From assembly GCF_022201045.2 (NCBI RefSeq), contig NC_068563.1, positions 28,493,001-28,557,000 of the forward strand: 64,000 nt of DNA. The letters run 5' to 3'. Both the position numbers and the translations under genes were made by a program. The stretch is from Citrus sinensis. Its lineage: Eukaryota; Streptophyta; Magnoliopsida; Sapindales; Rutaceae. Positions 22,435 through 36,500 of the stretch are shown here, piece by piece. Under the pieces are notes generated by a model. The model made no database searches. It worked only from the letters and a program-made list of their open reading frames with translations, and was not told the DNA's origin. The first letter of the stretch is position 1; the number at the start of each line of letters is the position of its first letter.

Positions 22435-24438
22435 TCATTGGAGCCTTTGTCGCTTTTGGTTGCCAATACCAGCACCTGAAGTTAAAAGCATCCCGTTGCT
22501 TGGACCCGATCCAGCAGGACAACTTGAAAAGTTCAACATGGATGTTGAACACATCTGAGAAGACATCCGAGACATCTGATGATATGGTGATGAATTCAGT
22601 GACGTTTGATTAACATTCATAGTCTCACAACCTTTAAGGGAAAATGGAGGAATTTTGAAAGGTTGCAAGGGAGGAGGATTTCTCCAACGAGGAAGCGGTC
22701 CAGCAACAAGGAGTGTTTGAAGTAGAGGGCCTGCCTCCATCACAGATTGCAATAGTTTCCCATGTTGAGGCAATTTTTTTCCCTTAGCAATACTGTCTAT
22801 AACAGCAGTGCCCGGATCCATCTTGGTAACAGCAGCAGGAGGGACTAAACTTGTTGGCATAGAGCCATTGATATCTTGAACAAATGGTTGATTTACAAAA
22901 CGACCCATGTTCCCCGAATCGGCCATGTTAATATTGGAGAACTCAGGGGACGAAACAGCATCGAAGAAGGAATCCACAGGTGATGAAATATGTGATTGTG
23001 GATTATATGTCTCCGATAGACTATTCGATTCAGTTATGCTTGAGTTTGCTTTGGCTGGGACTACGAGAGGACTCTCATGTTGAACATGGCGATGAATGCT
23101 GGGGTTCAGTTCTGTTGTGCTAGAAGGCATGAGCTTGTTAAGCAGGTTTTGCAACTGGTCTTTTGCTCCATCCCTTTCTTGGTAAGCAACCTTAAGAAGA
23201 TTGAGCAAGTTCTTGACTTCCTCCTTCTGCTTCTTCAATGCCTCATTTGCTTCCATTTTTACTGTCTCCAGTTCAAGGGATGTGCACAGAAGCTTCTGTT
23301 TCAGATCATCGACGCTCTGTCAATTCAAATCAATTAGGTTAGTGGGACGGACATTATCAATTTATCAGTAAGACAAAAAGCAAAATAAAAAATAAATCAA
23401 GGAACAAATCTAACACACAAATTGACATACATAATCATTCTCAAGTCCTCAAAAGGTAAATAGTATCCAGAAACATTACAGATCGTTTTAGCTACAAAAA
23501 TATTCCCCCAACAAATCCTGCTAATGAACAAATATTTTCAAGTTAGGAGAAATGATATAATCACAAATTGGGCCCATGATGCCATCAACAACTTTCTAGT
23601 CAAACAACTGTTGATTATTCATTATATAAGCACTAGCAAATAAACCACAAAAAAAAAGGCAGAATAGAAAGACCCAACTACCATTAAAGCAAAATTCAAT
23701 ACTTGAATAGCCCGCGGTCCCCATTGGCCATGAAATATCCCCAGTTCCCATCAAGACCGGCATACTACAAGTCCCGGTTTTAACTAGTACATGTTCTGCC
23801 CAGAAAATGACACAATAGCATACATTCCTGACTCCTAAAAAACAGAACTTTTATCATACAAACATATAATGTAATTAATATGATATAAACCAATGCGTCC
23901 CATTCTCCCACGGCAAGGCAAAGCCATCCAAGAAGAAAGTAAATTTGTCAAAACATGTTTTCACACTATTCCGATTCTATTTTCCCCAAAAAATAAAAAA
24001 AAGGACTTAAGATTTCAAAAGCCTTCTGCCCTTCTCTGCCAGATAAAGCAACCAAAAAGAACACGGGACTAAATGAAATCAACTACTGAACTGCGTGCTT
24101 CTTAAACAATAATGATATATGAATATGAAACCAAAATTGTTTCATTTTCGTAAAAATGGGAAAAAAAAATATTGCTTCATGGAAATGAAACAGAAGCATG
24201 AATAAATGAAACAAGAAGAACAAAGAAAGAACTAAGCACGACAAGTTAACAAATGAAACCCAGATGATATCTTGAGTAAGACAAAATCATACCGCAAATA
24301 AACACATGGTTAATGTGAAAAACAGAGGGACATAAATGCAAAAACAACCACAACCAAGAAGAAGAAATGAAGTTAAAAAAAAAAAGATATTTTCCTGCCC
24401 ACCTCTTGATAACTCCAGAAGGAACCAAGCTCTTCCAT
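22435..24438 (-). CDS. DUF1635 family protein
   Basis: Two exons, 24403-24438 and 22435-23316, joined across an intron of about 1.09 kb, give 305 residues. The first exon encodes MEELGSFWSYQE, the typical start of plant DUF1635 proteins, and the second continues SVDDLKQKLLCTSLELETVK. Residues 13-65 form a predicted coiled coil rich in Glu, Lys and Leu. The middle and C-terminal parts are Ser/Pro/Asn-rich and probably disordered. They contain a conserved segment around GKLLQSVMEAGPLLQTLLVAGPLPRWRNPPP, interrupted here for brevity, and end in NQKRQRLQ, a basic tail. The molecular function of the family is unknown to me. In Arabidopsis, from memory, a DUF1635 gene (At5g59760) follows RIBA3, which agrees with the order here. 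Confidence 0.9.
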
Positions 24439-24540
24439 TGTTTGGGAGACAACGAGCATAAAGTGCAAGAAACAAAAAATATTCAAGGAACTTTTTCTTT
24501 TTGAGGGAGAGGGAGTTTAAAGAAAGGTGACTGAAGACTC

Positions 24541-24547
24541 ATTTATA
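24541..24547 (-). promoter_or_regulatory. TATA box of the DUF1635 gene
   Basis: TATAAAT on the minus strand, 103 bases upstream of the ATG at 24438. The purine-rich stretch between them would form the 5' UTR. Confidence 0.6.
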
Positions 24548-27500
24548 GAGAGCAAGGAGACTCACATAGGACAAAAAGAAAAAATAAATTTCACATTAAA
24601 AACTTTTAAAAGAAAACAAGTCCTTGTCATGGAAAGAAAATTAAAAAAACTTCCAAAATTACTAAAGCTTTGAAAGATCCCATTTTTTCTACAACTCTCT
24701 CTTCTCTTGTTGTTGTAATATTGGAAGTCCTCCCTTTCTTTCAGGACCCTTGTCTGTTACTTAAAATAAATTATATATATATACATACATAAAATATCAT
24801 AATTATATATTATTATAATGTGTTAGATTTTTCCATATACATGCGTTTGTGAAAATTGCTGGTTTCCATTTATGTGTTTACGCGGTTTTGTTCTTAGGTT
24901 TTTTGTTTTTTTAAGGTAAGTTTCCATAAATGCCCTTTTTGTTTTAAAAAATGAAATTTCCCTCCGGCGGCTTTTGAGGAGGAATATTGGTCAATCAAAT
25001 GCAGAGGGCAGAGGGTGGTGTGCATGAATCATAATTATGTACGAAGGGCACTCCATCATTTTACACGACGTGTCCTCTTTTATTGGTCGATCAATGATGA
25101 TGCATGTAAAATTATTCTCCTTGTTCATCTAACTCTTTTTACGTCGGCAAGCGATTTGGCACCAGTCACCAGTGCCATGTGGTTTTGCCTCCATAAGAGA
25201 ACAAGGAAACAACATTTCATGTTTTTAACATAAATTATGTATATGATGATCAACAGGAGACAAAACCAGAAAAAAAGTTCTCTCAAGGCTCAAATATGCT
25301 CTCATATATTATAAAAACTTACTTTGCGTTCAGATTGTTCTTAAATTATATCATGAATCATGGACCCATTTTCTTATATTATCCTCCTAGGTTGCCTTGT
25401 GAACTGCCCAATAAAACTGAACTGTATTATAGTTGACTTATTATCTAATGTTCTTATTCTATTTATCTTCTCATCTTTCCCAAGCACCATTTTTTTCCCC
25501 TCCATTGCTTAGCAGCCTATCTATAAACAGTCTATATATAGTATATTTGTAATAACACAGTTATCTTATTTGTCTTTTAATTATGCCGCGTGTAAAAAAG
25601 ATACTGACGTTGGCAAAAATATGAAGAGGTTTTGCTTGGAAAACTTTTAGGTACTAATTAGTCATTAGACTCATTACCATTCTTATTTAATTACCACTCA
25701 AAGATGAAGATATGTATAAAATAATAATAATAATTGAGATTTGCGAAGCCGTGATCTATTTATGGTCTGTGAGTGAATTAGGCAATCGATAGAGCAGAGA
25801 TAAAAGGGACTCAAGTCAAAGCAAAAACGTATATGCCATTTTTATCCTCTCAAATTTTCTTTATCTTCATCCATAACAAAATGGATGTATCCATGCAAAC
25901 TTCTGAATCTGCTCGTAAAACATTTCTACTGTTGTCGAAAAAATTTTTTTTTTCCAAATAATCAAAACGCTTCCACATGGCTCAATAGTAACATCCTTAT
26001 GTCACAACAAAATATTCAATTTGTTATCTAGTCGAAACAGAATCCGCATACCTCATTTTTTTCTTTTGTCCTCTAATTCATGAATATAATTTATTTATCT
26101 TAAAGCACAAAACCAACCTGATAAAACCTTGTTCTGACAGAGACAATGAACATGGATGAAGAATTTCAATTAAATTTCTTTTGTTATCTCTCCGACAAAG
26201 CGGTTTCGGCACTCTTCACAATTTATTTAATCTCATCTCATATTTTATGTATACACATCATCAAAGACCAATAAGATAACCACCGTGTAAATGAAATTCT
26301 GTGAGCTATTTCGATCTCGACCATTAGATCAATTAATTATGACAATAGATTGTGTCATTACTCCCCAATCCAACTGTTATGTTTGAAGTAGCATGCATCT
26401 AGCGTACAACAGCTCGGTAATTCAATTTGTTTCACATAATTTTTAACTTAATTATACTATACGATGTTGAATAATTAATTTAGAGGGTTCGCTTTTAACT
26501 AGGAAACGGACAAAGCCGCTAAATTTTATAAATGCATGTGCATCGATTAGGACAAAGCTGCTCGATTAAAATAAGTTTAGGGCCTCTTAGTACAATGAAT
26601 CCAGTGACTTGTATTAGTGTGTGTATGTTCGTGTTATTATTCTTTAATCTTTGCTGTATCATTTGGCCACCCGCATAAGCTAGCTAGCTCGTTGTCTAAG
26701 TCTAATAGCTCTACTTAGAATAATAATAAGCGAAGCTTAGGGAAGTAAAATAAAAAGACAATTAAGAAATTAAGATCGAAAATCAAACTTCAGTTCTTTT
26801 CTTTTGGATTCACTCGAGGAGAAGATCTATCATTATTCAAAATATTAGACTAACTTTAAAAGTCCCAGTTGCTTGTAAGTGTTAATCATTTTGACTGCAA
26901 AGTTCAACCACTCGTTATAACATTTTTGATATCTTGAATTTTTTTTCCACCTTTGAGGGATAATGTCCTACTTAATGTCTAAATTTACATACGTGCACCG
27001 CCACTTCTAAGGAGGCTAGCCGGTCCCATTGTTTATAATTTGCTTCCCATTTCCCATTGTTTCTATTTGTTTACTTGTTATAAAATTCAATGTGCTAAAT
27101 AATTTATTAACATTTTTACTTATATATATATATTCCAATCTAGAATTATAAAGTGTAGGAACATCCAGGAAAAACGCATAAACCATGTGGTTTAAGCACT
27201 TCAAGTTATAAGTTTTTAAAATCCCGCGGTTTTAAAGATTTCTCAAATTTTTCCAACACTTTAAGATCCTGAATTAAAAAACTACACACACATAGATATA
27301 TATAGACACACAACACACGTACCATATTATTTTGAATTAGTCTTTCCTTTAACCAAATGTCGTCTTTCTAGACTAATCCGGATAATCACATAAATTTAGC
27401 TTCAATCAAATGTGATAAAATCAACGTGTTTGGGTAGAAATTTCTAATACATTCTAATCGGTGAAGGTGGAGTATTAACCTAGGAGGCTAGGAGCTAGAG

Positions 27501-29060
27501 TCACCTTATAGATGCCTAATAGATAGACATAGGGGGCTGGCCTTGGCCATGCAATGCAGAGCAACCGAATTGGGGGGGTATTGAAGTAATTGCGCTTGAA
27601 GAAATGGTCCATAAAAGTAGAGACCAGTTGCCCCTTTTTAAGTTTTTACCTCCCTAGCTTCCTAACGGGTAACGACTTTACCTGTCGGCCTAATCATGTA
27701 AAATCGTGAATATCAATAAATAAATAAATAATTGTAATTTACCCTCAATTTTTATTATTAAAATAGAATAAAATAAAATAAACCGTTCTCTCATAATTCG
27801 GCGGTGCCACGTGTCACCACCCAGTTTAAGAATCTATCTCTGCTCAAAGCACTTTTTTTCCTGTTGCTGCAGGTGGGTTGGATTATATATATTTAGTTTT
27901 AAATTCTTATTAAAAGATTTTTTTTTTTGTATTAATTAGTGAATTAAAATTTACGTTGTCTCTATCCATACGGTGGGGTTTCAGGAAATGCTGTTGCAAG
28001 CCAATGGAATTGTCCAGTAGTGAGATTGCACATGCGGATTAGGTGCAATTCCATGTGGAGGCAAGCCGTTTCGCGACACGTGGAAGACCGAAAAGACGAA
28101 GTCAGAGAACTTACACTGCACGTGCCGTACGTGTCCCTCGCTGCACTATTGACACCACCGTGCGGCGTGGAACATGCGATGCATCCGATTACCCTTTGGT
28201 GGGTTTGCACGTGCCGCACCCTTTGCCAACAGAAATTTGACCCAAGCAAATTAAAATTGAAAATCTGTTTAAGTGAAAAACACTTTTTTTTTAAAAAAAT
28301 TTTATTTTATTATTATTACCATTATTATTTTGTGTTCATTTTTCGTGATGGGTTGATTCGAAGAAAGCAAGTCTACAAACGGCATTGGCTTGCTACGCAG
28401 TGAAGGATTGTAGCTTTGTTTGTAAGCCACAAGACAGAGATAAAATTTGGCCACGGCATTGGATTTTTATGTGAAGTTAGTTCAGCGCGGTCTGATTTGG
28501 GTAATACGACAGTTTTGAGTTAAATCCACATCTATACAGCCACACATGTATGTACCAAAGCTTTTATTAGCTTGTAGATATTCTTCTACTGGTGGACTGG
28601 TTTTACAATCTTGATTTGAACTTCAAATTGATTTGCGTAGGCAGACATGTTAATTCTGGTAACATCATCACCGGTCCACACGTTTGTATATTTTTCTTCA
28701 TTTTCCACCATGCGCAGCAGTGGGGTTTGAGAAATATTGTTCGCAAGTCAAATGGTCCCTAGAAAGTTTGTTCAAGTAGCCATTGCTATCAAATGTTTGC
28801 TAGCTAGCTTTTTCCAGTTTGTCATGATGATGGATGAAAATATATAGCCTTCTTCTTCTTCTTCTTTTAGCTTTCAGCTAGTTAAGATTGAAAAAGTGTG
28901 ATTACTAACTAACTCATCACGCGGTATTATGACACGTTTGTGATTGACTTAGCTTCTCAATATCCCTAGTTATGAAAACACGCTTTAATTTACTTTGCAT
29001 GCAGCTAATGTTCACCGATCATCCACCCATTTTATTCTCTGTACCTAAAGATTTCATTTA
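24548..29060. other. Gene-free AT-rich region with a G-box-rich patch
   Basis: No gene is recognised. At 27960-28250 the base composition is more balanced and three CACGTG palindromes occur (see findings). A CTT microsatellite lies at 28849-28867. Confidence 0.45.
28077..28213. promoter_or_regulatory. Cluster of CACGTG (G-box/ABRE-type) motifs
   Basis: CACGTG occurs at 28077-28082, 28119-28124 and 28208-28213, with TACGTG at 28128-28133. G-boxes bind bHLH and bZIP factors in plants. No gene lies nearby, so regulatory use is uncertain. Confidence 0.35.
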
Positions 29061-29511
29061 TGACTTGTTTACTTGAAGGTTTAGGGAATGAAAATGAAGG
29101 AATGGGAATGAAACTCATGTTTACTTGGCTAAATGTAATTTGAGAATGTGAATAAAATGTGTGGGTCTCATACATACAATTTGAGAATAAATAATGAAAA
29201 TCTCATTCCCATGGGGGGTTGGGAATGGAGATTTCTATTCTCTGAACTGACTTTTGTATCTCTCTAATTTTTTCATATTTTTTAAACCACTCTCATTTAT
29301 TTTCATTTTCATTATTATTTTTATTAATTTTTTTAATTAATATAATTTTTATAATAATATTTATACATGTATATAGTAAATGAAAATTACATTATTTAAT
29401 ACTATGGGTATGTTGGTGAATTGATTCTCATTCCCATTTATTTTTGCCAAGTAAACATTGAAATCTCATTCTCATTCCAACTCATTCTCATTTTATGAAG
29501 TGAACGCACCA
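29061..29511. mobile_element. Tourist/PIF-Harbinger-like MITE (451 bp)
   Basis: The left terminus is TGACTTGTTTACTT and the right terminus, on the other strand, is TGGTGCGTTCACTT. TTA stands directly before (29058-29060) and after (29512-29514), the usual 3-bp target of PIF/Harbinger elements. The subterminal regions are rich in GGGAATGA/TCATTCTC. There is no coding capacity. It shares its terminal pattern with the element at 32081. Confidence 0.75.
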
Positions 29512-29514
29512 TTA

Positions 29515-31993
29515 TTCTCAATACTAGGTGATTTCATTCCATAACAAATGTGTTGAAATTAAACTTTGGTCATGATGACAAAGAAATTAATATTAAGCGA
29601 GTATATATTGAACTTATGAGAGGTTTGAGTTGATAATTAAATTTGTTAGGTAAGAACTCACTTAATGCATTCCATGCCATGAGAAAATTTTGTCAATTAC
29701 AATTATAGAAAATCCCGAAAGCGGTGTAGCTCTTGACCCGTTATCAAGACACATCTTGTCAGCCAATACCGATATTCGTTAACGTACTTGACATGCATAA
29801 ACAGAACGTTCAAAACACAACAAACTGGAAAGATCTGGAAGCTGAAAAAAAATTAAACATCTTTAATTAGCTCATAATAATCTATAGATACTACTCTGCT
29901 TCTTCACATACAAGAACAAGAATTGGTTATGCCTGTTTTATTCTAAAAGGTGAAATGCAGTAACATCATTGCCATGTTCGAGTCGATCCTCTTAGGATTC
30001 TCTAGCTACCCTATATCCCAACATCAAAGTAACAGTCCAATTTTGCTACAGAAAACATATTTGACTAAACACGTACGCAACAAGAGGGTTTGGTATTTGG
30101 TTTCCTTTGACTGATGCGACACAAATTAATGTTTTTTTTTATTATTTTCTTAACTTTGAATAAGCTAAGATAGGTTCATAATAATGATCTTCTTTTCGCA
30201 TGAAAAGCAATCGGCAACGCCATTGAAGCTTGATACATACATATGTATGAGCATATGCAATAATGATGAAAGCAATAAGTTTGGTGTATAAGTAGGTGTA
30301 TGTGCGGCAAAAGGGTAATGAACTCAATTAAGCCTGTTGCTGTCTCCTGCTTTTGAACTTTGACTTAAATGTGTGAAATATTTTGATATGGCGTATTTTA
30401 TATATGAACACCCTTAGTTGGGGTCCATGGCAAGAAACTGGAAAGAGATTTTTTGGAATATCCCGTATGATGATGTGAAGAAGACAATCTAATTAACCCA
30501 CAAAAAAAGAAAAAAAAAAAGCATGGAAAGGGGCCTTTAGTCAGAACAATTCTGGACTAATTGGCTTTCAACCGAATCATTGCTGTAATAATAATGATGA
30601 GTTGTTAGTTAATTGAAACCATATGATATTTAAAAGAGAATTGCTTGACTCGAGTTTTCTGCTTTTGTCGTGGAATCTGTGGAATGGAGAGAAACTGGGC
30701 CCTCGTTAACAAGCTTCTTTTGCCATTGCTAGCAAGAAAATCTGCATCCAAATATTTTCTTATTAAGGAAACTTAAAACCACAGCTTTTGGAGATTGATT
30801 GTATGAAATGAACTAACAATTCGTTCAATTAACTTATTCATTTGTAAAAATTCACTATAAATCAAATAGAACCGGACGTATTATTTTTCTCAAGCTTGGC
30901 TCTAAGCTAGAAATTAATATCAAGAAACATGTACATTGATTTTTCTCTATTTCTTTTTAACAGATGTGACATGTGTGATCATTGTGGTGTTAATATGATT
31001 GGGCTGGACTAATTTAGATGGACCAAGTGAGTTAAGTTGGGTCTAATCTTATTTCAAGTTCACGTGATTCAAGCCTTGAGAGAATCTATAATTCCCTTGC
31101 AATGATATCAAAACCGTTAAATTTTAATGGATTCAAACGGGATCCACATCCATGCTATCAAAAGAATCAAGTACAATAATTACTTTGAAAATCTCGTCTA
31201 AAGGAATAGTGGGTCAAAAACAATCATGATTAACTCTATTGTCTGTCTAAAATTGTTTAATAATTTTAACCCTGATGAAAAATATCACCTTAAAATTGTT
31301 ATTAATACCTTTTTCATTACTGATTAGAAATTTTAGCCAAATACTATTTCCTTTGTAGCTTTTCTCCCCCCCCCCCCCCCCCCCCCCCAAAAAAAAGGAA
31401 AAACGTGACATTGAAATTGAAATTGATCATTTTAAGGATGAATTTAAAGGATATAACAAAGAATTTTAGAAGTATGACAATATATTAGAACGATGAACAA
31501 ATAATTATGGACAGTAATGGCCCCTCATCAAGTTAGAATTTAAATATCTATCAAATTTCATACTCAAAATGATGTGGAAGTCAATTTTCCTTTATCGAAG
31601 CCCAATAATTCATCCGTTAATAATAAATCGAATTATGAGTTCTGCATCGTGTTCTTGTCTCTAACTTATTTACTTTCTTCACTTCACAAAAGGTATTCAT
31701 CCTGTTGAAATCCTTCCTCAGCTCCATTTCCACCCTGGTGTCTCCATCATTATTTTTCTCATTGTTTGAATGGCCCATTGTAATCATATCAATTAACACG
31801 AACATAAGCCAAAAATAAAATAAAGAATCAATTAGCCATGACCAATGTGTCAACTAAAATAAATGAAAAAATCGAAAGATATGCAAAATCAACAACATAT
31901 TCAATGGAATACAAAATCCGCCTAACAACTCTCATTTCATTAAAAATAAACAAATTAATTATATTTCTTCTTTTTTTTTTACTTGTAAAACTT
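29515..31993. other. Gene-free region with a 23-base C homopolymer
   Basis: AT-rich, no gene recognised. The homopolymer at 31366-31388 is listed separately. Confidence 0.45.
31366..31388. repeat. C homopolymer of 23 bases
   Basis: An uninterrupted C run, followed directly by a run of A. On the minus strand this is G23, able to form quadruplex structures. Its exact length may be affected by sequencing error. Confidence 0.85.
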
Positions 31994-33511
31994 AGGACCA
32001 GTTTGGGAATATTGTATTTTTTAAAATAATTATTGTTAACTATGTTGTATAAATAATCAGTTGTAAAAAAAATCAATTAATGTTGTGTTTACTTGCTGGA
32101 GTGGGAGTGAGGAGTGTGGATTCCTCCCACTCCAGCGTTTACTTCCTTTAAATGGGAAGGGAGTGGGAATCCCACTCCGTGGGCCCCACCCATTTTTGGA
32201 GTGGGGAGTGGGAGTGGGAATCCACTCCCACCTCTCCCTTTTTTACCCTTTTATTTTTTTTAATTTAATTTAATTTAATATTTTATAATTAATAAAATAA
32301 AATAAATATTATTATATTTATTTGAATAATATTATTATATTTAACTAAATAATAATTTGCATTGATTCTAAGTTAAAATTATTTTAAAATAATATTATTA
32401 TATTAATAGAGAATTAATAAATGTAATATTATTATATTTATTTTAAAAATAATAGTATTATATTTATTTAATATTAATAATAATAAATAGTTTATTCTAA
32501 GAAAATATTAATTTTGTACTAAATAATATTATATTATTATTTTATATAATAATAAATTTAATATATTTATATTAAATAAAATAAAATAAGGTTTCATTTT
32601 GTATTCAAATTAATAATTTATTGTTCATAATTAAGAATATTAATAATTATAATAAATTTACAAATATAATAAAATAAATATTATTCATTAAATATATTTT
32701 TTATTAGTTTTGTAATTAAAAACTATAATTCTTTAAATAAGGATAAAATTGTAATTTGAAACTATTTACTCCCAATCCAAGACAAAGTAAACACATAAAT
32801 TGGATTCTGATCTCTAATCCATACTTCCATTCCAGTGTAAGTAAACAACATACTCCCACTCTCATTCCACACTCTCAATCCTAGGATTCCCACTCCTCAG
32901 GATTCCCAATCCAATCCAAAAAGTAAACGTTACCTAAGTGCTTGATAAATTTTATTTTCAAAAGTAATGTTGAAAACAATTATGACGTTTGGTAAATTTT
33001 ATTGTTAAACTACTGAGAGCAAACAAATGATTAAAATGTACATAATGTATGATAAAATTTATTTATACATATAAAAACATGTACACATAACATGTTTAAT
33101 GGTATATTATAATAAATTTGCCTAAAAATTTAATTTAATTTTTTTAATCTTATAATAATTGATAATTAAATTTATAATATAGTGAAACAAATTTAATAAT
33201 AATTCGACCAAGAAATTGATATTAATTAATTTATATTGATGAATTATAATAAAAATTATTAAAATATTAATTTTGTTTCTAATTTGAATAAGGATAATTT
33301 TGGTTTTAAGTAATAATTTAAGGATATTTATAGAATTGTATTAAGGGTAAAATTAGTTTTCAGAGCTACTCATTTCCTACTTTTCAAAATCAATTATAGG
33401 AGGGACTGATTTTGACAAAAGTATTTTGATTTTTTTTACCAAACACTAAAATTAACTTTTAGATTTTCAAAATCACTTTCAAGTCTTCCAAAAGCAATTC
33501 CAAATGGTCCT
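31994..33511. mobile_element. Outer Harbinger-like MITE, split by a second MITE
   Basis: The left end AGGACCAGTTTGGGAAT and the right end AATTCCAAATGGTCCT are inverted repeats with one indel. Removing the inner element (32081-32934 plus one TAA) leaves an outer element of about 660 bases. Flanks are TTA-like but not a perfect match. No coding frame. Confidence 0.65.
32081..32934. mobile_element. Inner Tourist-like MITE (854 bp) nested in the element at 31994
   Basis: The left terminus is TGTTGTGTTTACTT and the right terminus, on the other strand, is GGTAACGTTTACTT, with TAA directly on both sides (32078-32080 and 32935-32937). Its subterminal parts are rich in GGAGTGGGAGTGG and the complement, its middle is almost pure A and T. 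Confidence 0.75.
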
Positions 33512-36500
33512 TTAATGGTGCTGACTTACCAACGTAAAGAGGATGAAGGTGAGTTGCAAGCGTTACGACGATGGCCCGGTTAGACGGCCACTTTCGGTGG
33601 ATTGGCGATAATTCAGTCAGGGATGAGTCCAAGACTTTTTTTAGTCCAACCAAATTTTATATATTTATTGTAAATTTTGTTGTGAAGTGGTCGTTTAGTG
33701 GCGAAGCTAAGTGAGGGCTAGGCTAGGCTATAGTCTCCCTTGCCCTCTCAAAGTGTTTTAGGAAATTACCATTCTTATATGTTTAATCTACTCTGTTATT
33801 AAATATATTACAACATTTTGAAGGTGTATCAGTCGTCTATCATAAATTAACAAAAGTTATCTAGTGACCACTAATCCGCTAGTTAATGTCTGTAAATGAT
33901 AATGTTATAAAGGTAATTTAGTCTTTTAACACAAAGGAAACTCTAACAAAAAATGACATTGGTGTCCTATTTATAGGACGACGACATCGTTTTCATCTTT
34001 GTGAAATAACATTGTTTCACTGGAACTTGAACTCACTGCATCAAAATTGAAACAACTCAAATAAGAACAAAATGCAAGCCTAATTGAAACAAGAAACAAA
34101 AAACATGCACAACACACACATCGTATCTCATCTCAGTATCTCACTGTCTCATCCTCTTCTTCTCTTCACACACATACATAACACAAAAACAATGTGGTAG
34201 CTAGTAGCACACCACCACAGCGACAACACTTAGATCCGAGACAGCACGATAAATACAGAAGCAACCCATGCCCTGCAGTCATCGATACAGCCTGCAGCAT
34301 GTAGTTAGAGCCACTCCGAATTTATTGTTTCATGAGCAAATCTACTCCTTCAAGCTTTAACTTGAATTTTTGATGATATGCTCCTCCAAGTTCCAACTCG
34401 AATTTTTTATGGTGTAATATGTATAACTGTTAATAATATGTACTGCTAATATTTTTTTATGGTATAATGCATATAATTTTTTTATATAATTATTAATAAT
34501 ATTTACTACTAATAATTAATAGTTTCTTTAAAAATTATATGCATTAATAATAAAATCAGAAAAATTCATGTATTGAAAGTTTACCTTAATTTTTGGGGTA
34601 ATTTTATCTTTTTACCTTAATTTGAGTTTCATGGTATAATTATGTGGTTGTGAAATTATTTTGAGTTGTTGGGTGCAACTTCTATGTGTGATGTGTGTTA
34701 TATATAGTGTAAAATAGTTTTGGCTAAATGGAGACATAGAATTGTTAAAACTTTTAAATCTCAATTTCTTAATGTGTATTTTTTAAAAATGATTATCTAG
34801 TTAATTTGGCTTTGAATTTCCTCCTCTTATCTACAAGGTGGGAAGGTTTGAGCGTTCTCTAATTGTGAGAATAATATTTTTTAAAAAAAAGCTTTGTACA
34901 AATAAATAAAAACTTCGGAAGTCAACATGGGCTTCAAGCTAACAACTCATGTTATTTGGGCTTAGACCTTCAACCAACACATGAAAGAGTAAGCCCTTTG
35001 ACACCCTTTAAAATTCCTATTACAACTGCTTTTTAATCGAAATTACTTAAATAGCCTAACACAAATTAATTCATTTATTATTTTAAATTGAAGTTTATCT
35101 AAACATTTAGATAAATTTTTTTCTTAATAAATTTTTTACACCCATCTCATTTTATAATTTATATTTATATTTATATTTTAATTAATTTTTTTTTAAAAAA
35201 ATTATGAGAGTTTAGATTGATGAAGATATAAATTATATAATGAGAAGGAAAAAAATTTAAGATAATTATATTTAGGATTTGTAAGCAATTTAAAAAGAAA
35301 TATTTTTTTAGTAAAATTTTATCAGTAGATAGTTAATTTTAATATATAAATTTCTATTTTATCAATCAAATTGATGGTATTCTAGAAAATAATATTAAAA
35401 AAGAGGTGTTATAAAGATTTTTAAGGGGTATAAGAAGCTCCATTCTACCGCAAAACATCCGGGGCTTTGGGTTGGAAATGAAAAGTTCAAAACAATCTCA
35501 ACAACCTACTTTGTCTAATGATAAACATGGATTATGATTAGATTGTTTACATTTTCATACGAGTAGAAGTAGCGATATTTGACTCCCTTAATTTATTTCA
35601 CCAGCCCCCGATAGTCTTTTTTTTTTTAATTATTATTTAGTCCTTGAATGAAATTACAGGAAAGGATATTTAGATTTACTATTTGAATTTACCAATTTTC
35701 TTAAATATAATAATAATAATTTTTTTTTATAGATTTTCAAAAATCGAAAAATTACGGTCAATTAGATTCCCTCTCTACTGTGTGTTTAGTCATCTTGGCT
35801 TGGACTCCTCTTCTGGTTCTTAGCTAATAATTTCCGTTTCCTTAACTGATCAAAGAAGACTATTAGCTACTTGCACAACTGTATTTCTATTCTATTTAGA
35901 GACAAGAAAGAAGACTTAATACACTACAGCCTGCCGTTAATTTTCAGGGAATGTTAACTTTGAAGTGGGTGGGTCAGAAACGGAAATTATTATCATTATT
36001 TGCATTTTCTGGCCATTTGCACCTTAATCAATCATCTTTCTCAGATCCACTATGATAATTCAAAATTTTATTTTCAGAAGTGCAAACTTTAGCAAGGAAT
36101 GAAATCTTCTACTTTCCTAAAATCGAAATTCTTTCCATTTCTAGCACTTAAAATAGTAGCCCCATGTTATCTCTATTGGTTCTGATAAATGCATTTTATA
36201 TATGTATGGTGCATGCTGTCACTTTTCAGAAACTTAACGAATAATAATAATTATTATTATTGTTATAACGATACTTACCAATTTTAGTTACCTAAATAAA
36301 TTGGATTCAGATTCAGATTTGAAACCTTGATCTGATCCACTATGACACGAAAAGTTGTGTAAATCCCAGCCAGCCACCTTCTTTATCCAAAGTACAAACA
36401 ATAAAGCAAGAAACAACCACCTTTGCTTTGTTATAATTTATTCTTATGGCAAAGCTTATGTTACATTTGCTGTAACAAACAGTCAGTACATTTGGGTGGT

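Noticed and set aside
28020-28403. Plus-strand frame of 127 codons
   Set aside because: Overlapping frames on both strands are open here because of balanced base composition; the last third is low-complexity AT-rich sequence.
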